Shown piece by piece: positions 1 to 8,687 of a stretch of DNA of 64,000 nucleotides (position 1 is its first letter; every line of letters starts with the position of its first letter). The notes below the pieces were generated by a model. That model saw nothing but the letters and a program-made list of their open reading frames with translations. It had not been told where the DNA came from and did no database searches. Source of the stretch: Opitutaceae bacterium TAV5. Its GTDB lineage: Bacteria; Verrucomicrobiota; Verrucomicrobiia; Opitutales; Opitutaceae. The stretch lies in assembly GCA_000242935.3 (NCBI GenBank), contig CP007053.1, forward strand, positions 5,937,001 through 6,001,000. The letters are read 5' to 3'. Both the position numbers and the translations under genes were made by a program.

Positions 1-2
1 AG

Positions 3-1361
3 GGACACCCGGACGAGGAATCCTGGCGGCAGTTCTGCGAGACGGTGGCGGCCGGCCGCCAGTGGCGCGGCGAGCTGCACACCTCGTACCGGGGAAATCC
101 CGACGTGTGGGAAAATGTCCTGGTGTCTCCGATACGGAGTCACGCGGACGAGATCACGCACCTGCTCTGCCTGCGGGTGGACATCACCGAGCGCAAGCAC
201 CTGGAGGAGCAGCTCCGGCAGTCGCAGAAGATGGAAAGCCTCGGCACGCTGGTGGGCGGCATCGCGCACGATTTCAACAACCTGCTCGCGATCATCAAGG
301 GCTTCGTCGAGCTTTCGCTCGCGCGCGTGCCGGCCGGCGACGAGACCCTGCTGCGTTATCTGCGCGAGGTGCACAATGCGACGCAGCGTTCGGTCGGCCT
401 CGTCAGGCAGATCCTGACTTTCAGCCGCAAGGCGGAGGTGAGTTACCGCGCCGTCGATCTGAACCGGCTCGTTGCCGAGCACGTGCAGATGCTCGGCGAG
501 ACGTTTCCGCGTCCCATCGAGTTTCGCCAGAAGCTGGAGCCGGGGCTGCCGGCCCTGGCGGCGGATCCGAACCAGTTGCAGCAGGTCCTGATGAACCTGT
601 GCGTGAATGCGCGCGACGCCATGCCGGCGGGAGGCGTGCTCACGCTGGGCACGCGCCGCGTGGCGGGGGCGGAGATCGCCGCGTTGCAGGCGAACACACA
701 GCAGGATTACCTGGAATTGTCCGTCAGCGACACGGGGTCGGGCATGACCCCGGACGTGCGCGAACACATTTTCGAACCCTTTTTCACGACCCGGCAGGGC
801 CACACGGGGACGGGTCTCGGGCTCTCGGTCGTGTACGGAGTGGTGGTCAACCACCACGGCCTGATCGACGTGCAGACGGCGCCGGGGGAGGGGACGACCT
901 TTCACATCTATCTGCCGTTGCAGGAGCGCATGCTGCCGGCCCCGATCGCGGAGGAGCGGGGTCAGGAGCCGGCGGCGGCAGGGAAAGGGGAAAGCATTCT
1001 GGTCATCGAGGACGAGGCGAGTTTGCGGCTGCTGCTGAATACGCTGTTGCGCGAAAACGGCTACACGCTCCATCTCGTCGCGGACGGCGACGAGGCGATG
1101 CGGGCGATCGGGGACGAGTCGCTGAAGATCGACGCGGTGTTGCTGGACCTGAATCTTCCGCGCGTGCACGGCCTGGAGATTTTCCGGGCGATCCGGGCGC
1201 GCCGGCCCGAGGCCAGGGTCATTGTGCTGAGCGGCAAACTCATGCCTGAAATGCGGGACCGGCTGAGCGAGATCGGCCCGGTCGAGTTTCTGGAAAAGCC
1301 CTACAATATCGAAATGCTGAACCGCTGCCTGCGCGCCGCCCTGGACAGGAAACCCGGTTAG
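3..1361 (+). CDS. Hybrid sensor histidine kinase with PAS end, kinase core and receiver (5' partial)
   Basis: The reading frame is open to the left edge, so the N-terminus lies outside the window; a GTG at 45 is only an internal candidate start. Numbered from that GTG, residues 1-50 look like the end of a PAS/PAC sensor domain (VDITERK). The phospho-acceptor H-box GGIAHDFNN follows, with His75. The ATPase core shows the N-box NLCVNARDAMP, the G1 box DTGSGM and the G2 box GTGLGLS. A receiver domain from about 318 has the acidic pair ED and the phosphorylatable Asp in LLDLNLP, then the conserved Lys in EKPY. Family knowledge: such hybrids autophosphorylate on His and pass phosphate to the receiver Asp. 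No transmembrane segment is seen in the visible part. It converges on the next gene with a 19-bp gap. Confidence 0.9.
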   Translation, partial: GHPDEESWRQFCETVAAGRQWRGELHTSYRGNPDVWENVLVSPIRSHADEITHLLCLRVDITERKHLEEQLRQSQKMESLGTLVGGIAHDFNNLLAIIKGFVELSLARVPAGDETLLRYLREVHNATQRSVGLVRQILTFSRKAEVSYRAVDLNRLVAEHVQMLGETFPRPIEFRQKLEPGLPALAADPNQLQQVLMNLCVNARDAMPAGGVLTLGTRRVAGAEIAALQANTQQDYLELSVSDTGSGMTPDVREHIFEPFFTTRQGHTGTGLGLSVVYGVVVNHHGLIDVQTAPGEGTTFHIYLPLQERMLPAPIAEERGQEPAAAGKGESILVIEDEASLRLLLNTLLRENGYTLHLVADGDEAMRAIGDESLKIDAVLLDLNLPRVHGLEIFRAIRARRPEARVIVLSGKLMPEMRDRLSEIGPVEFLEKPYNIEMLNRCLRAALDRKPG

Positions 1362-1380
1362 CCCGCCTGTTTCAAGGGAC

Positions 1381-2565
1381 TCAGGGCGAACGGCGAAAGC
1401 TGATCTCGAGATCGACAATCTCGGAGACAGTGCCGATGCGGGCGGGCAGGCCCCAGAGGCCGAGTCCGGAGGTGACGCAGATCTGGAAATCGCCGCGGCG
1501 GGCATGACCATACGCAACATCGTAGAGCCGTGCGACGACCAGGCTGATCGGCCAGACCTGGCCGTTGTGAGTGTGGCCGGACAGTTGCAGATCGATGCCC
1601 GCAGAGGCCGGAGTCACCAGGTCGTTGGGCTGATGGTCGAGGAGGATGAGGGGGCGAGTGCGATCGACGCCGGCATCGGCAAGGAGTTGCGCGAGGGGCT
1701 TGCGGGTGCGGATCGTGGCGTCGTTGCGGCCGGCCAGCCAGAGGGCGCCGCCGGCGAGCGGAACGGCTTTGTCGCGCAGGACGCGAATGCCGTAGCGGCT
1801 GAACCAGGCGGCGCAGTCGTCGGCGCCGGAGTAGGTTTCATGGTTGCCGAGCACGGCATGGACACCGAGCGGGGCGCGGAGTTTTGCGAGTTCGGCGCCG
1901 ATGTCCTGTTCGACAAGCGGAGCGAGGCCGTTGTCGAGCAGATCGCCCGCGAGAAGGATGAGGTCGGGGTTGAGGGCGTTGATGCGGCGGACGTAGTCGG
2001 CGGTGCGTTTTTTCCCGATGATGTCGCCGATATGGAGATCGGCGGCAAAAGCGACGCGGAGCGGTTGCGGCAGGCGGGGAGAGGCGGCGGGGGACGACGC
2101 GGCGGGGATGGCGGGCTTGTCGATGTGGATCGCGTAGCGGGTGACTTGCGGGTGGAGGAAGCGGATGTAGCCTGCGGTAAAAATGAGGACGACGAGCAGG
2201 ACGGAGCCGAGCAGGCCGAGGGTGCGGGCGCGCTGCGGATTTTGCCGGAGCGATTGCGGGACGAGCGAGGGGCGTAGCCGGGCGGCGATACGGACGATTT
2301 CGAAGGCGAATGTAATGAGGCACCAGTACGGGAGTGTCACGAGCCAGATCCCGCCGACGAGCCGGCAGGCGCGGGCAACGGGTTCCCACAGATCGGCGAA
2401 ACGCAGGAGGATGCCGACCATGAAGGAGAGGGAAAGCGCGGCGATGAACGCGGGCCAGAGGTTGCGCAGCCAGCGGCGGCGGGGGAGCGCCTGCCAGCTC
2501 CGGAAGCCGAGCCAGAGGCAAACGAAGAGGTAGGTGATGAGGATGAGGGAAAAGTGGTCGCGCAC
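1381..2565 (-). CDS. Membrane-anchored calcineurin-like metallophosphoesterase
   Basis: The 394-residue protein has an N-terminal membrane part with about four hydrophobic segments (roughly residues 5-25, 38-58, 70-95 and 115-135). A YkuE-type metallophosphoesterase domain follows. The metal-binding motifs appear in order: ADLHIG, GDLLDN, GNHE, LDHQP and SGHTHNGQ. These residues normally bind two metal ions that drive phosphoester hydrolysis. The substrate cannot be read from the sequence; some relatives act on lipid-linked phosphates such as UDP-diacylglucosamine. The start is GTG at 2565. It is the last gene of the leftward block, 84 bp downstream of ispG, so it could be cotranscribed with the isoprenoid cluster. 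Confidence 0.85.
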   Translation of the reverse strand: MRDHFSLILITYLFVCLWLGFRSWQALPRRRWLRNLWPAFIAALSLSFMVGILLRFADLWEPVARACRLVGGIWLVTLPYWCLITFAFEIVRIAARLRPSLVPQSLRQNPQRARTLGLLGSVLLVVLIFTAGYIRFLHPQVTRYAIHIDKPAIPAASSPAASPRLPQPLRVAFAADLHIGDIIGKKRTADYVRRINALNPDLILLAGDLLDNGLAPLVEQDIGAELAKLRAPLGVHAVLGNHETYSGADDCAAWFSRYGIRVLRDKAVPLAGGALWLAGRNDATIRTRKPLAQLLADAGVDRTRPLILLDHQPNDLVTPASAGIDLQLSGHTHNGQVWPISLVVARLYDVAYGHARRGDFQICVTSGLGLWGLPARIGTVSEIVDLEISFRRSP

Positions 2566-2649
2566 AGCGTTAAAGCAGAGAGGGGGATGATAGTTGTGTT
2601 CGAGGAGGGGAGGCCGCTATCCGGGCAAAAAACGCCTCACCACTTTCAT

Positions 2650-4866
2650 TCAGCCTCCTGCTCTCTCCATCTGTTCCGCTGGCTCCATCCACTTGCCGTG
2701 TTGCTTGATGAGTTCGATGAGGCGGGCGTCGGCTTCGGCCTGGGGGATGTTGTACTGGACGCAGTTTTTGCCGACGTAGAGATTGATTTTCCCCGGAGCG
2801 CCACCGACGTAGCCGAAATCGGCGTCGGCCATCTCGCCAGGGCCGTTGACGATGCAACCCATGATGGCGAGTTTCACGCCCTTGAGGTGCCCGGTTTTCT
2901 GGCGGATGCGCTGCGTGGTGGTTTGCAGGTCGAAAAGGGTGCGGCCGCAGGAGGGGCAGGCGACGTATTCGGTTTTCGTGACACGTGCGCCCGCGCCTTG
3001 CAGGATGTTGTAGGCGAGTTTGTTCGCCCGCACCGGGTCGGGGTCGGTCTCGACACTGACGAGGTCGCCGACGCCGTCGCAAAGAAGCGAGCCGGTGAGA
3101 ATGGCGGCGTCGAGGAGGCGGGAAAGGAAATCCGGGGAATCTCCGGTGGTGGCGCGGATGGCGGTTTCGGCGGTGTTGCGAATCCAGATCGGCGCGCGGG
3201 CCGCGGGTGCAGGCGCGAGCGCGCGGAGGGCTTCGGCGAGAGCGCGATAGCGGGCGGTGGGAGAGGCTTGCGGAAGCGGGAGGGCAGGGGGGGAGGCCGG
3301 TGCCCGCGTATCCAGAGTGAAGATCAGGCGTTGGCCGGCCGGGAGGGTGCGGAGAACCGGAGCGAGCGCGGGGAGCGCTTCGGCGGTCGTGGCGATGGCG
3401 AGCGCGTGGTTGCGGGCGCGGGCGAACGTGGCGAAGGCCGTGAGTTCGCCGATGTCAGCAGCAGAGCCGGTAAAAGGCCGGAGGAGGATGAGTGAAGACG
3501 CGAGCGTACCTTCCGGAATCGCGGATTCGAGGGTGGCAACGGAGAGCGCGGGAGAGAGCGCGAGAACATCGGCGGGACGGAAGGAAGAGGCGGGCGGGTT
3601 GCCTGCGTCTCGTTGCGGACGGGGTGCCTGAGCGACAAAAGCGCGGAGGGCGTCGGCGTCGGAAATCGGATGGACGCGGCCTTCGACGGGAGTGTCGGAA
3701 TCACGGGGCGGAAGGGCGGGCGGTTGGGGAGCGGGCGGGACACCCGCGGCACACGGGCTGGAAGCCCGTGCCACCTCATGGGCTGGAAGCCCATGCCACG
3801 TTGCGGGCGGGACGCCCGCGCCACTGAATACGCGCGGCGGGTGGTCGGGACCGACCGGGAGGCCGGGGGAGAGTTCGACCGGGAGAATTTCGCGGCGGGT
3901 GTAGCGGTAGGGATCGATGCTGTCGGTTTCGGAAGCGGGCGGGACGCCCGCGCCACCTTGCTGCCAGAGCGCGTGGGCCTTGGCGGCGAGTTTTTGCGCG
4001 ACGGGTATTTCGTAAACGCTGTCCTCGGTGAGCGACACGCGGATGGTGTCACCGAGGCCGTCGTAAAGGAGGCTGCCGATGCCGATGGCGCTCTTGATGC
4101 GGCCGTCCTCGCCATCGCCGGCCTCGGTCACGCCGAGGTGGAGCGGGTAGTGCATGTCCTCCTGGTCCATCCGGGCGACGAGGAGGCGGTAGGCCTGGAT
4201 CATGACCTTGGGGTTGGAGGCCTTCATCGAGAGCACGATGTCGCGGAAGTTGTGGCTTTCGCAGATGCGCAGGAATTCGAGGGCGCTTTCAACCATGCCG
4301 AGCGGCGTGTCGCCGTAGCGGTTCATGATGCGGTCGGACAGCGAGCCGTGGTTGGTGCCGATGCGCAGGGCGCGCCCGAGGGCTTTTGCCCGGAGCACGA
4401 GCGGGGTGAAGGCATCGTAAATGCGTTGGAGCTCCCGCTCGTAGTCGGCATCCGAATACTCGGTGACGGCGAATTTTTTCTTGTCGGCGTAGTTGCCGGG
4501 GTTGACGCGGACTTTTTCGACGTGCTCCACGGCCTCCATCGCCGCGGAGGGCAGGAAGTGAATGTCGGCGACAAGCGGGATGTGGCCGAAGCCGGCGGCG
4601 GTGAGCTGCTGGCGGATATCCCGAAGCGCGCGGGCGGCGGTGACGTTGGGCGCGGTGACGCGGACGATCTCGCAGCCGACCTCGGCGAGGGCGATCGATT
4701 GCCGGACGGTGGCGGCGACGTCCTGCGTGTCGGTCGTCGTCATCGACTGGATACGCACCGGATTTTTTCCGACGATCCCGCCGGGTCCGCCGATGCCGAC
4801 GGAGCCGACCTGGACCTCGACCGTCTCGCGACGGAGGGTGTGGTAGCGGGATGGGCAGTAGCGCAT
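2650..4866 (-). CDS. ispG: 4-hydroxy-3-methylbut-2-en-1-yl diphosphate synthase, long three-domain form carrying repeat insertions
   Basis: IspG (GcpE) reductively converts methylerythritol cyclodiphosphate to HMBPP, the penultimate MEP-pathway step. At 738 residues it is about twice the usual bacterial length and resembles the plant and chlamydial form with an extra domain between the TIM barrel and the iron-sulfur domain. The barrel (about 1-300) starts with VGSVGIGG and RIQSMTTTDT. The C-terminal domain has the [4Fe-4S] ligands ACPSCGR and GCIVNGPGE. Residues about 303-310 and 347-379 are encoded by palindromic repeats at 3935-3956 and 3731-3824, giving Ala/Gly/Pro-rich peptide (GAGVPPA twice), with no frame break. 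It starts 10 bp downstream of the rseP stop and belongs to the uppS-cdsA-dxr-rseP-ispG cluster. Confidence 0.95.
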   Translation of the reverse strand: MRYCPSRYHTLRRETVEVQVGSVGIGGPGGIVGKNPVRIQSMTTTDTQDVAATVRQSIALAEVGCEIVRVTAPNVTAARALRDIRQQLTAAGFGHIPLVADIHFLPSAAMEAVEHVEKVRVNPGNYADKKKFAVTEYSDADYERELQRIYDAFTPLVLRAKALGRALRIGTNHGSLSDRIMNRYGDTPLGMVESALEFLRICESHNFRDIVLSMKASNPKVMIQAYRLLVARMDQEDMHYPLHLGVTEAGDGEDGRIKSAIGIGSLLYDGLGDTIRVSLTEDSVYEIPVAQKLAAKAHALWQQGGAGVPPASETDSIDPYRYTRREILPVELSPGLPVGPDHPPRVFSGAGVPPATWHGLPAHEVARASSPCAAGVPPAPQPPALPPRDSDTPVEGRVHPISDADALRAFVAQAPRPQRDAGNPPASSFRPADVLALSPALSVATLESAIPEGTLASSLILLRPFTGSAADIGELTAFATFARARNHALAIATTAEALPALAPVLRTLPAGQRLIFTLDTRAPASPPALPLPQASPTARYRALAEALRALAPAPAARAPIWIRNTAETAIRATTGDSPDFLSRLLDAAILTGSLLCDGVGDLVSVETDPDPVRANKLAYNILQGAGARVTKTEYVACPSCGRTLFDLQTTTQRIRQKTGHLKGVKLAIMGCIVNGPGEMADADFGYVGGAPGKINLYVGKNCVQYNIPQAEADARLIELIKQHGKWMEPAEQMERAGG
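3731..3824. repeat. Palindromic repeat array, GGGC/GCCC hairpin family, inside ispG
   Basis: Four short hairpins follow one another. They are GCGGGCGGGACACCCGC, CGGGCTGGAAGCCCG, TGGGCTGGAAGCCCA and GCGGGCGGGACGCCCGC, and the last three are followed by GCCAC. The stems match within a unit although the arm sequence differs between units. The array lies in frame in the linker between the IspG barrel and the later domains. Confidence 0.85.
3935..3956. repeat. Second copy of the GGGC/GCCC hairpin unit inside ispG
   Basis: One unit, GCGGGCGGGACGCCCGC followed by GCCAC, is identical to the last unit of the array at 3731-3824. It is separated from that array by about 110 bp of ispG coding sequence, so ispG seems to have taken up the repeat at two points. 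Confidence 0.8.
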
Positions 4867-4876
4867 GTTTACGGAA

Positions 4877-6361
4877 TCAGGGCGCGGGCTCCGCAGGCGC
4901 GGCGGGAGCGGGAGCCTGCTCCTGCTGCGCGGGTTCCGCCGGCAGGATGTCGCGGGCCACGCGACGGACGTCGAAGAAGGTGACGTAAAGGACCATCGTG
5001 AGCAGCAGCGCCATGAAGGTGAGCTGGGTATTCATGATGAGTCGCACCGGAAGGGGGCGTCCGCGGAGTTTGCCGATGGTGGCGAAGAGCATGTGGCCGC
5101 CGTCGAGGACGGGGATGGGCAGGAGGTTGAAGATGGCCAGGTTGATGTTGAGGAGAACCGTGAACCAGAGAACGCTGCGCAGATCGATCTGGGCGAGCCG
5201 GATGAAGACGTGGGCGATGCCGACCGGGCCGCTGAGTTTGGAAACGCCGATGTCGGAGCGCGGGCTGACGAGGCTTTCGATGGTGCGCCACGTGGTCCTG
5301 ATGTGGCGGCCGATCTGCTCGTGTGGCGGGAGGTGGACGAGGGCGGCGTTGAGGATGTGCGGCTTGAGCATGACGCCGAGGCGCGGGATGGTCTGGCCGG
5401 TGGCTTCGTCGACGACGAGGCGCGGCGTGATGTCGAGGGCGAAGGGCGTGACGCCGTCGGCGCGAAGGCCGGTGACATGGACGGGGCGGGCGGCGGCCTC
5501 GGGAGCGCGGTCGCGCAGGTAATCGGCGATGGAGCCGACATAGAAGGCGGAGCGGTCGTCGATGTGGGTGATGATGTCGCCGGTGCGCAGGCCGGCGTCG
5601 CGGGCGGCGCTGTCGGCGGAAAATCCGTCCACGGCGGGGCTGCTGGAGGGAGCGATGCCGAGGGAGCGCATGCGTTCGGTGCTGACGTAGGCGGGGACGA
5701 GGCGGAGCGTCTGTTCGGTCTTGTCCCGCAGGACGGTGAGCTCGACTTCGGGGGCGCCGGCAGCGGTGCGCCCGGAGCCGAGGATGACGAGGGTCTCGAC
5801 GTCGGAGAAATTTTGCACGGCCTTGCCGTCCACGCGGGTGATGATGTCACCGGGACGGAGGCCGGCGGCGGCTCCGGGGCCGGGAACGGTGGCGCCGTCG
5901 GTGGTGGTGAGCGTCGGGGCGACGTAGCCGATCTGCGTGGGAGCTTCCTGGGGCATGCCGGCGATCCAGAGGATGGCGGCGAGGGCGAAGGCGAAGATGA
6001 TATTGCAGACGGCGCCGGCGACAAAGACGAGCATGCGCGTGCTGTACGAGGGCGGCGGCAGCTTGCGGATTTCGGCCTCGGCTTCCGTGGTCGGTTCACC
6101 CTCGATGCCGCGCATGTCGGCGAGTTGCGGGAGGGCCACGTACCCGCCGAGCGGAATCCAGGAAAGGCGGTATTCCACGCCATCCTTGCCCCGCCACGAG
6201 ACGATTTTCGGGCCGAAGCCGATGGAGAACCGCTCGACTTTCACGCCGCGGCGGCGGGCGGCGAGGAAGTGGCCGAGCTCGTGAACGAAGATGGAGCCGC
6301 CGAAAAACAGCGCCATGAGGACAACGGCCCAGAGGAGAGAGAGGAGAGTGGCGATAGACAT
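4877..6361 (-). CDS. rseP: Site-2 type intramembrane zinc metalloprotease (RIP protease)
   Basis: The 494-residue protein has the S2P/RseP layout. The first membrane helix carries the zinc motif HELGH (His27, Glu28, His31). A GGYVALP element follows near residue 73. Two central PDZ-like regions hold the GDIITRVDGKAVQ and GDIITHIDDRSA signatures. A C-terminal membrane region has LPIPVLDGGH, whose Asp is the third zinc ligand. Family members cleave membrane-spanning anti-sigma factors or signal-peptide remnants inside the inner membrane. The E. coli protein is about 450 residues; the extra length here includes an Ala/Pro-rich C-terminal tail. The gene lies between dxr and ispG, a common arrangement in many phyla. 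Confidence 0.95.
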   Translation of the reverse strand: MSIATLLSLLWAVVLMALFFGGSIFVHELGHFLAARRRGVKVERFSIGFGPKIVSWRGKDGVEYRLSWIPLGGYVALPQLADMRGIEGEPTTEAEAEIRKLPPPSYSTRMLVFVAGAVCNIIFAFALAAILWIAGMPQEAPTQIGYVAPTLTTTDGATVPGPGAAAGLRPGDIITRVDGKAVQNFSDVETLVILGSGRTAAGAPEVELTVLRDKTEQTLRLVPAYVSTERMRSLGIAPSSSPAVDGFSADSAARDAGLRTGDIITHIDDRSAFYVGSIADYLRDRAPEAAARPVHVTGLRADGVTPFALDITPRLVVDEATGQTIPRLGVMLKPHILNAALVHLPPHEQIGRHIRTTWRTIESLVSPRSDIGVSKLSGPVGIAHVFIRLAQIDLRSVLWFTVLLNINLAIFNLLPIPVLDGGHMLFATIGKLRGRPLPVRLIMNTQLTFMALLLTMVLYVTFFDVRRVARDILPAEPAQQEQAPAPAAPAEPAP

Positions 6362-6409
6362 ATCGGAAAAAGCGGAAATGCGGAGAGATGAAATGCGGAA
6401 AACGGGATT

Positions 6410-6542
6410 TTTTTAACCACTAATGGACACTGATGGACACGGATAAAAACAGACCATGCAGATTTATAACAAGTTGAGAGGAATCATGGCAGGCTGCATC
6501 GCCCTGGATTAGTGTGCATCAGTGTGCATTAGTGGTTAAAAA
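6410..6542. repeat. Inverted repeat between dxr and rseP, arms built of iterated motifs
   Basis: The arm TTTTTAACCACTAATG (6410-6425) is the exact reverse complement of CATTAGTGGTTAAAAA (6527-6542). Inside each arm a roughly 10-bp motif is iterated (ATGGACAC twice on the left, GTGTGCAT twice on the right). The right arm supplies the last codons and the TAA stop of dxr, so the repeat reaches into the gene. Confidence 0.8.
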
Positions 6543-7753
6543 TCTGTCTCTCCGGGAAGACCCCGACTTTGGTTTTTCAGCGTTTCGGTTTTCAGCATTT
6601 CCGCCGCGACGCGGCGTGCTTCGGCATCGACCGCAAGGACGGCGGAAAGTTCGGCGGGATGGGTCATTTTGATGTCGATCGAGGCCATAGTCTGCTCCAC
6701 GACTCGCGGAATCGCAAGAAAGGGGAGGCGGCCATCGAGGAAGGCGGCGACGGCGATCTCGTTGGCAGCATTGTAAATCGCCGGAGCCGCGCCACCTGCG
6801 CGCATGGCGGCATGGGCGAGATCGAGCATGGGGAAACGGCCGGGGGGGATGGGGCGGAAGTCGAGCGTGAGGTTTTGTGTGAGCAGGTCGAGCGTGGGCG
6901 CGGCGGCGGCGGGCGCGCGCCCGGGATGGAGCAGCGCATGCTGGATGGGAAACGTCATCGAGGGCGGGCAAAGCTGCGCGACGAGCGAACCGTCCGTGAA
7001 CTCGACGAGCGCGTGGACGATGCTTTGCGGGTGCAGGATCGTCTGGCACTGGTCGGGCCGGAGGCCGAAGAGGATTTGCGCCTCGATGAGCTCGAGCCCC
7101 TTGTTGGCGAGGGTGGCGGAATCGACGGTGATTTTGGGACCCATCGACCAGTTGGGGTGGCGGAGCGCGTCGGCCGGGGTGGCGTGGGCGAGGCGCTCTG
7201 CGGGCCAGTCGCGAAAGGCGCCGCCCGAAGCGGTGAGCACGATGCGGCGGACGTCGGCGGCATCGTGGCCGGCCAGGCACTGGAAAACGGCGTTGTGTTC
7301 GCTGTCCACCGGGAGCAGCCGGGCGCCGCTGGCGCGGGCGGCGGCGAGGACGAAGGGGCCGGCGAGGACGAGGATTTCCTTGGAGGCGAGAGCGAGATCC
7401 TTGCCGGCGGCGAGGGCGGCGAGGGCGGGGGCGAGGCCGGCGGTGCCGACGACGGCCACGAGAACGATGTCAGCCTCGGGCAACGTGGCGAGGTGCGCGA
7501 GCGCATCGGGGCCGGCGTGGAGCGACGTGGCGCCGGAGGGAAAGAGGCCGGCGGCGCGGGCCTGGCTGGCGGCGGCGGTGTCGGACAACGCCGCGTGCGG
7601 AACGTGAAACTCGCGGACGATGGCGGCGAGTTTTTCCGCGCTGCGGCAGGCGCCGGCCCCGACGAGGCGGAGCTTGTCGGGATGGGCGCGCAGGACGGCG
7701 AGCGTGTTTTCACCGACCGAGCCGGTGGCACCGAGGAGGACGACGCGTTTCAT
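6536..7753 (-). CDS. dxr: 1-deoxy-D-xylulose 5-phosphate reductoisomerase
   Basis: Dxr converts DXP to 2-C-methyl-D-erythritol 4-phosphate using NADPH, the first committed step of the MEP pathway. The N-terminus has the nucleotide-binding motif GATGSVGENTL. The metal and substrate site motifs DSEHNAVFQ, TASGGAFRDW and NWSMGPKITVDSATLANKG are intact. At 405 residues it has the usual length. It starts with ATG, 64 bp downstream of cdsA, and its final codons and stop fall in the inverted repeat at 6410-6542. With ispG in the same cluster, two MEP-pathway steps are encoded beside uppS, which uses the pathway's isoprenoid products. Confidence 0.96.
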   Translation of the reverse strand: MKRVVLLGATGSVGENTLAVLRAHPDKLRLVGAGACRSAEKLAAIVREFHVPHAALSDTAAASQARAAGLFPSGATSLHAGPDALAHLATLPEADIVLVAVVGTAGLAPALAALAAGKDLALASKEILVLAGPFVLAAARASGARLLPVDSEHNAVFQCLAGHDAADVRRIVLTASGGAFRDWPAERLAHATPADALRHPNWSMGPKITVDSATLANKGLELIEAQILFGLRPDQCQTILHPQSIVHALVEFTDGSLVAQLCPPSMTFPIQHALLHPGRAPAAAAPTLDLLTQNLTLDFRPIPPGRFPMLDLAHAAMRAGGAAPAIYNAANEIAVAAFLDGRLPFLAIPRVVEQTMASIDIKMTHPAELSAVLAVDAEARRVAAEMLKTETLKNQSRGLPGETDF

Positions 7754-7817
7754 TGTGGGTTAACCGCGATGGCCGCGGACGCAGGGGCCGCGAAAAAGGG
7801 GATACGGATGCACGGCA

Positions 7818-8669
7818 TCAGAGGAAGAGGGAAAACAGGATGAAGGCGGCGGGCGAGGTGAGCAGCAGGCTGTCGGAAAGGTCGAACATGCCTCCGATTC
7901 CGGGGATGGTCGCGCCGGAGTCCTTGGTGTCGGCGCGGCGCTTGATGATCGATTCCACGAGATCGGAGACGATGCCGAGGAGGGCGACCGGCGCCGCCAT
8001 GGCCGCGGCGAGGAGCGGCGTGAACGTGACAGGCAGCCACTGGCGGCAAAAATACGCGATGCCCGCGCCGACGAGGGCCGAGGTGACGACGCCGCCGGCC
8101 GCGCCTTCCCAGGTTTTTTTCGGGCTGATGACGGGCGCCATCCTGTGTTTGCCGAAAGCCATGCCGGTGAGGAGCGCGCCGACATCGCAGAACTTGGAAG
8201 TGGCGATCACCCAGAGGCCGAGGACGAGGCCGGTGGAGGCGTGCGGTTGCGCGATGAGGAGGATCTGCACGAGAAACTGCAACAGGAACGGCACGTAAAC
8301 GATGCCGAAGAGCGTCCAGCCGAGCGACTCGACGCGGTTTTCCGGCGTGCGGCGCCCGAGGAGAAGCAGGGCGGAGGCGATGGCGGAGAGCGCGAGGAGG
8401 TTGGCGGGAGCGAGAACGGAAAGACTGAAGGCCGAAGGCGGAAGGCCGAAAGCCGGAAGCACTGGCGAGATGACGACGAGTGCGCCAGACACGAGCCCGA
8501 GCCGGACAAACGGCCGGTGCCCCATCCGGCGGAGCATCCGGTAGAGTTCGAGTTGCGTGAAGACACTCACGACAATCGCGAGGACGGCGGCGCCGCGCGT
8601 GCCGAAAAACCAGAGCGTGCCGAGAATGATCAACCAGAGGGAAAGGGTGCTGAAAGTGCGTTTGGCCAC
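7818..8669 (-). CDS. cdsA: Phosphatidate cytidylyltransferase (CDP-diglyceride synthase)
   Basis: CdsA makes CDP-diacylglycerol from phosphatidic acid and CTP, the branch-point precursor of bacterial phospholipids. The 283-residue protein is a run of hydrophobic helices, as expected for this integral membrane enzyme. The C-terminal signature is recognisable in SDLVESIIKRRADTKDSG followed by IPGIGGMFDLSDS. The more usual HGGxxDRxD segment is changed to IGGMFDLSD; this still fits the family. The start is GTG at 8669, 18 bp downstream of the uppS stop, so the two are almost certainly cotranscribed. Confidence 0.92.
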   Translation of the reverse strand: MAKRTFSTLSLWLIILGTLWFFGTRGAAVLAIVVSVFTQLELYRMLRRMGHRPFVRLGLVSGALVVISPVLPAFGLPPSAFSLSVLAPANLLALSAIASALLLLGRRTPENRVESLGWTLFGIVYVPFLLQFLVQILLIAQPHASTGLVLGLWVIATSKFCDVGALLTGMAFGKHRMAPVISPKKTWEGAAGGVVTSALVGAGIAYFCRQWLPVTFTPLLAAAMAAPVALLGIVSDLVESIIKRRADTKDSGATIPGIGGMFDLSDSLLLTSPAAFILFSLFL

Positions 8670-8687
8670 GGGAGCGGGTTTGGTATT

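Noticed and set aside
1504-2277. Long plus-strand frames opposite the metallophosphoesterase, rseP, dxr, pdxJ and MoxR operon genes
   Set aside because: All mirror well-supported genes and show Gly/Glu/Asp-rich shadow composition without motifs.
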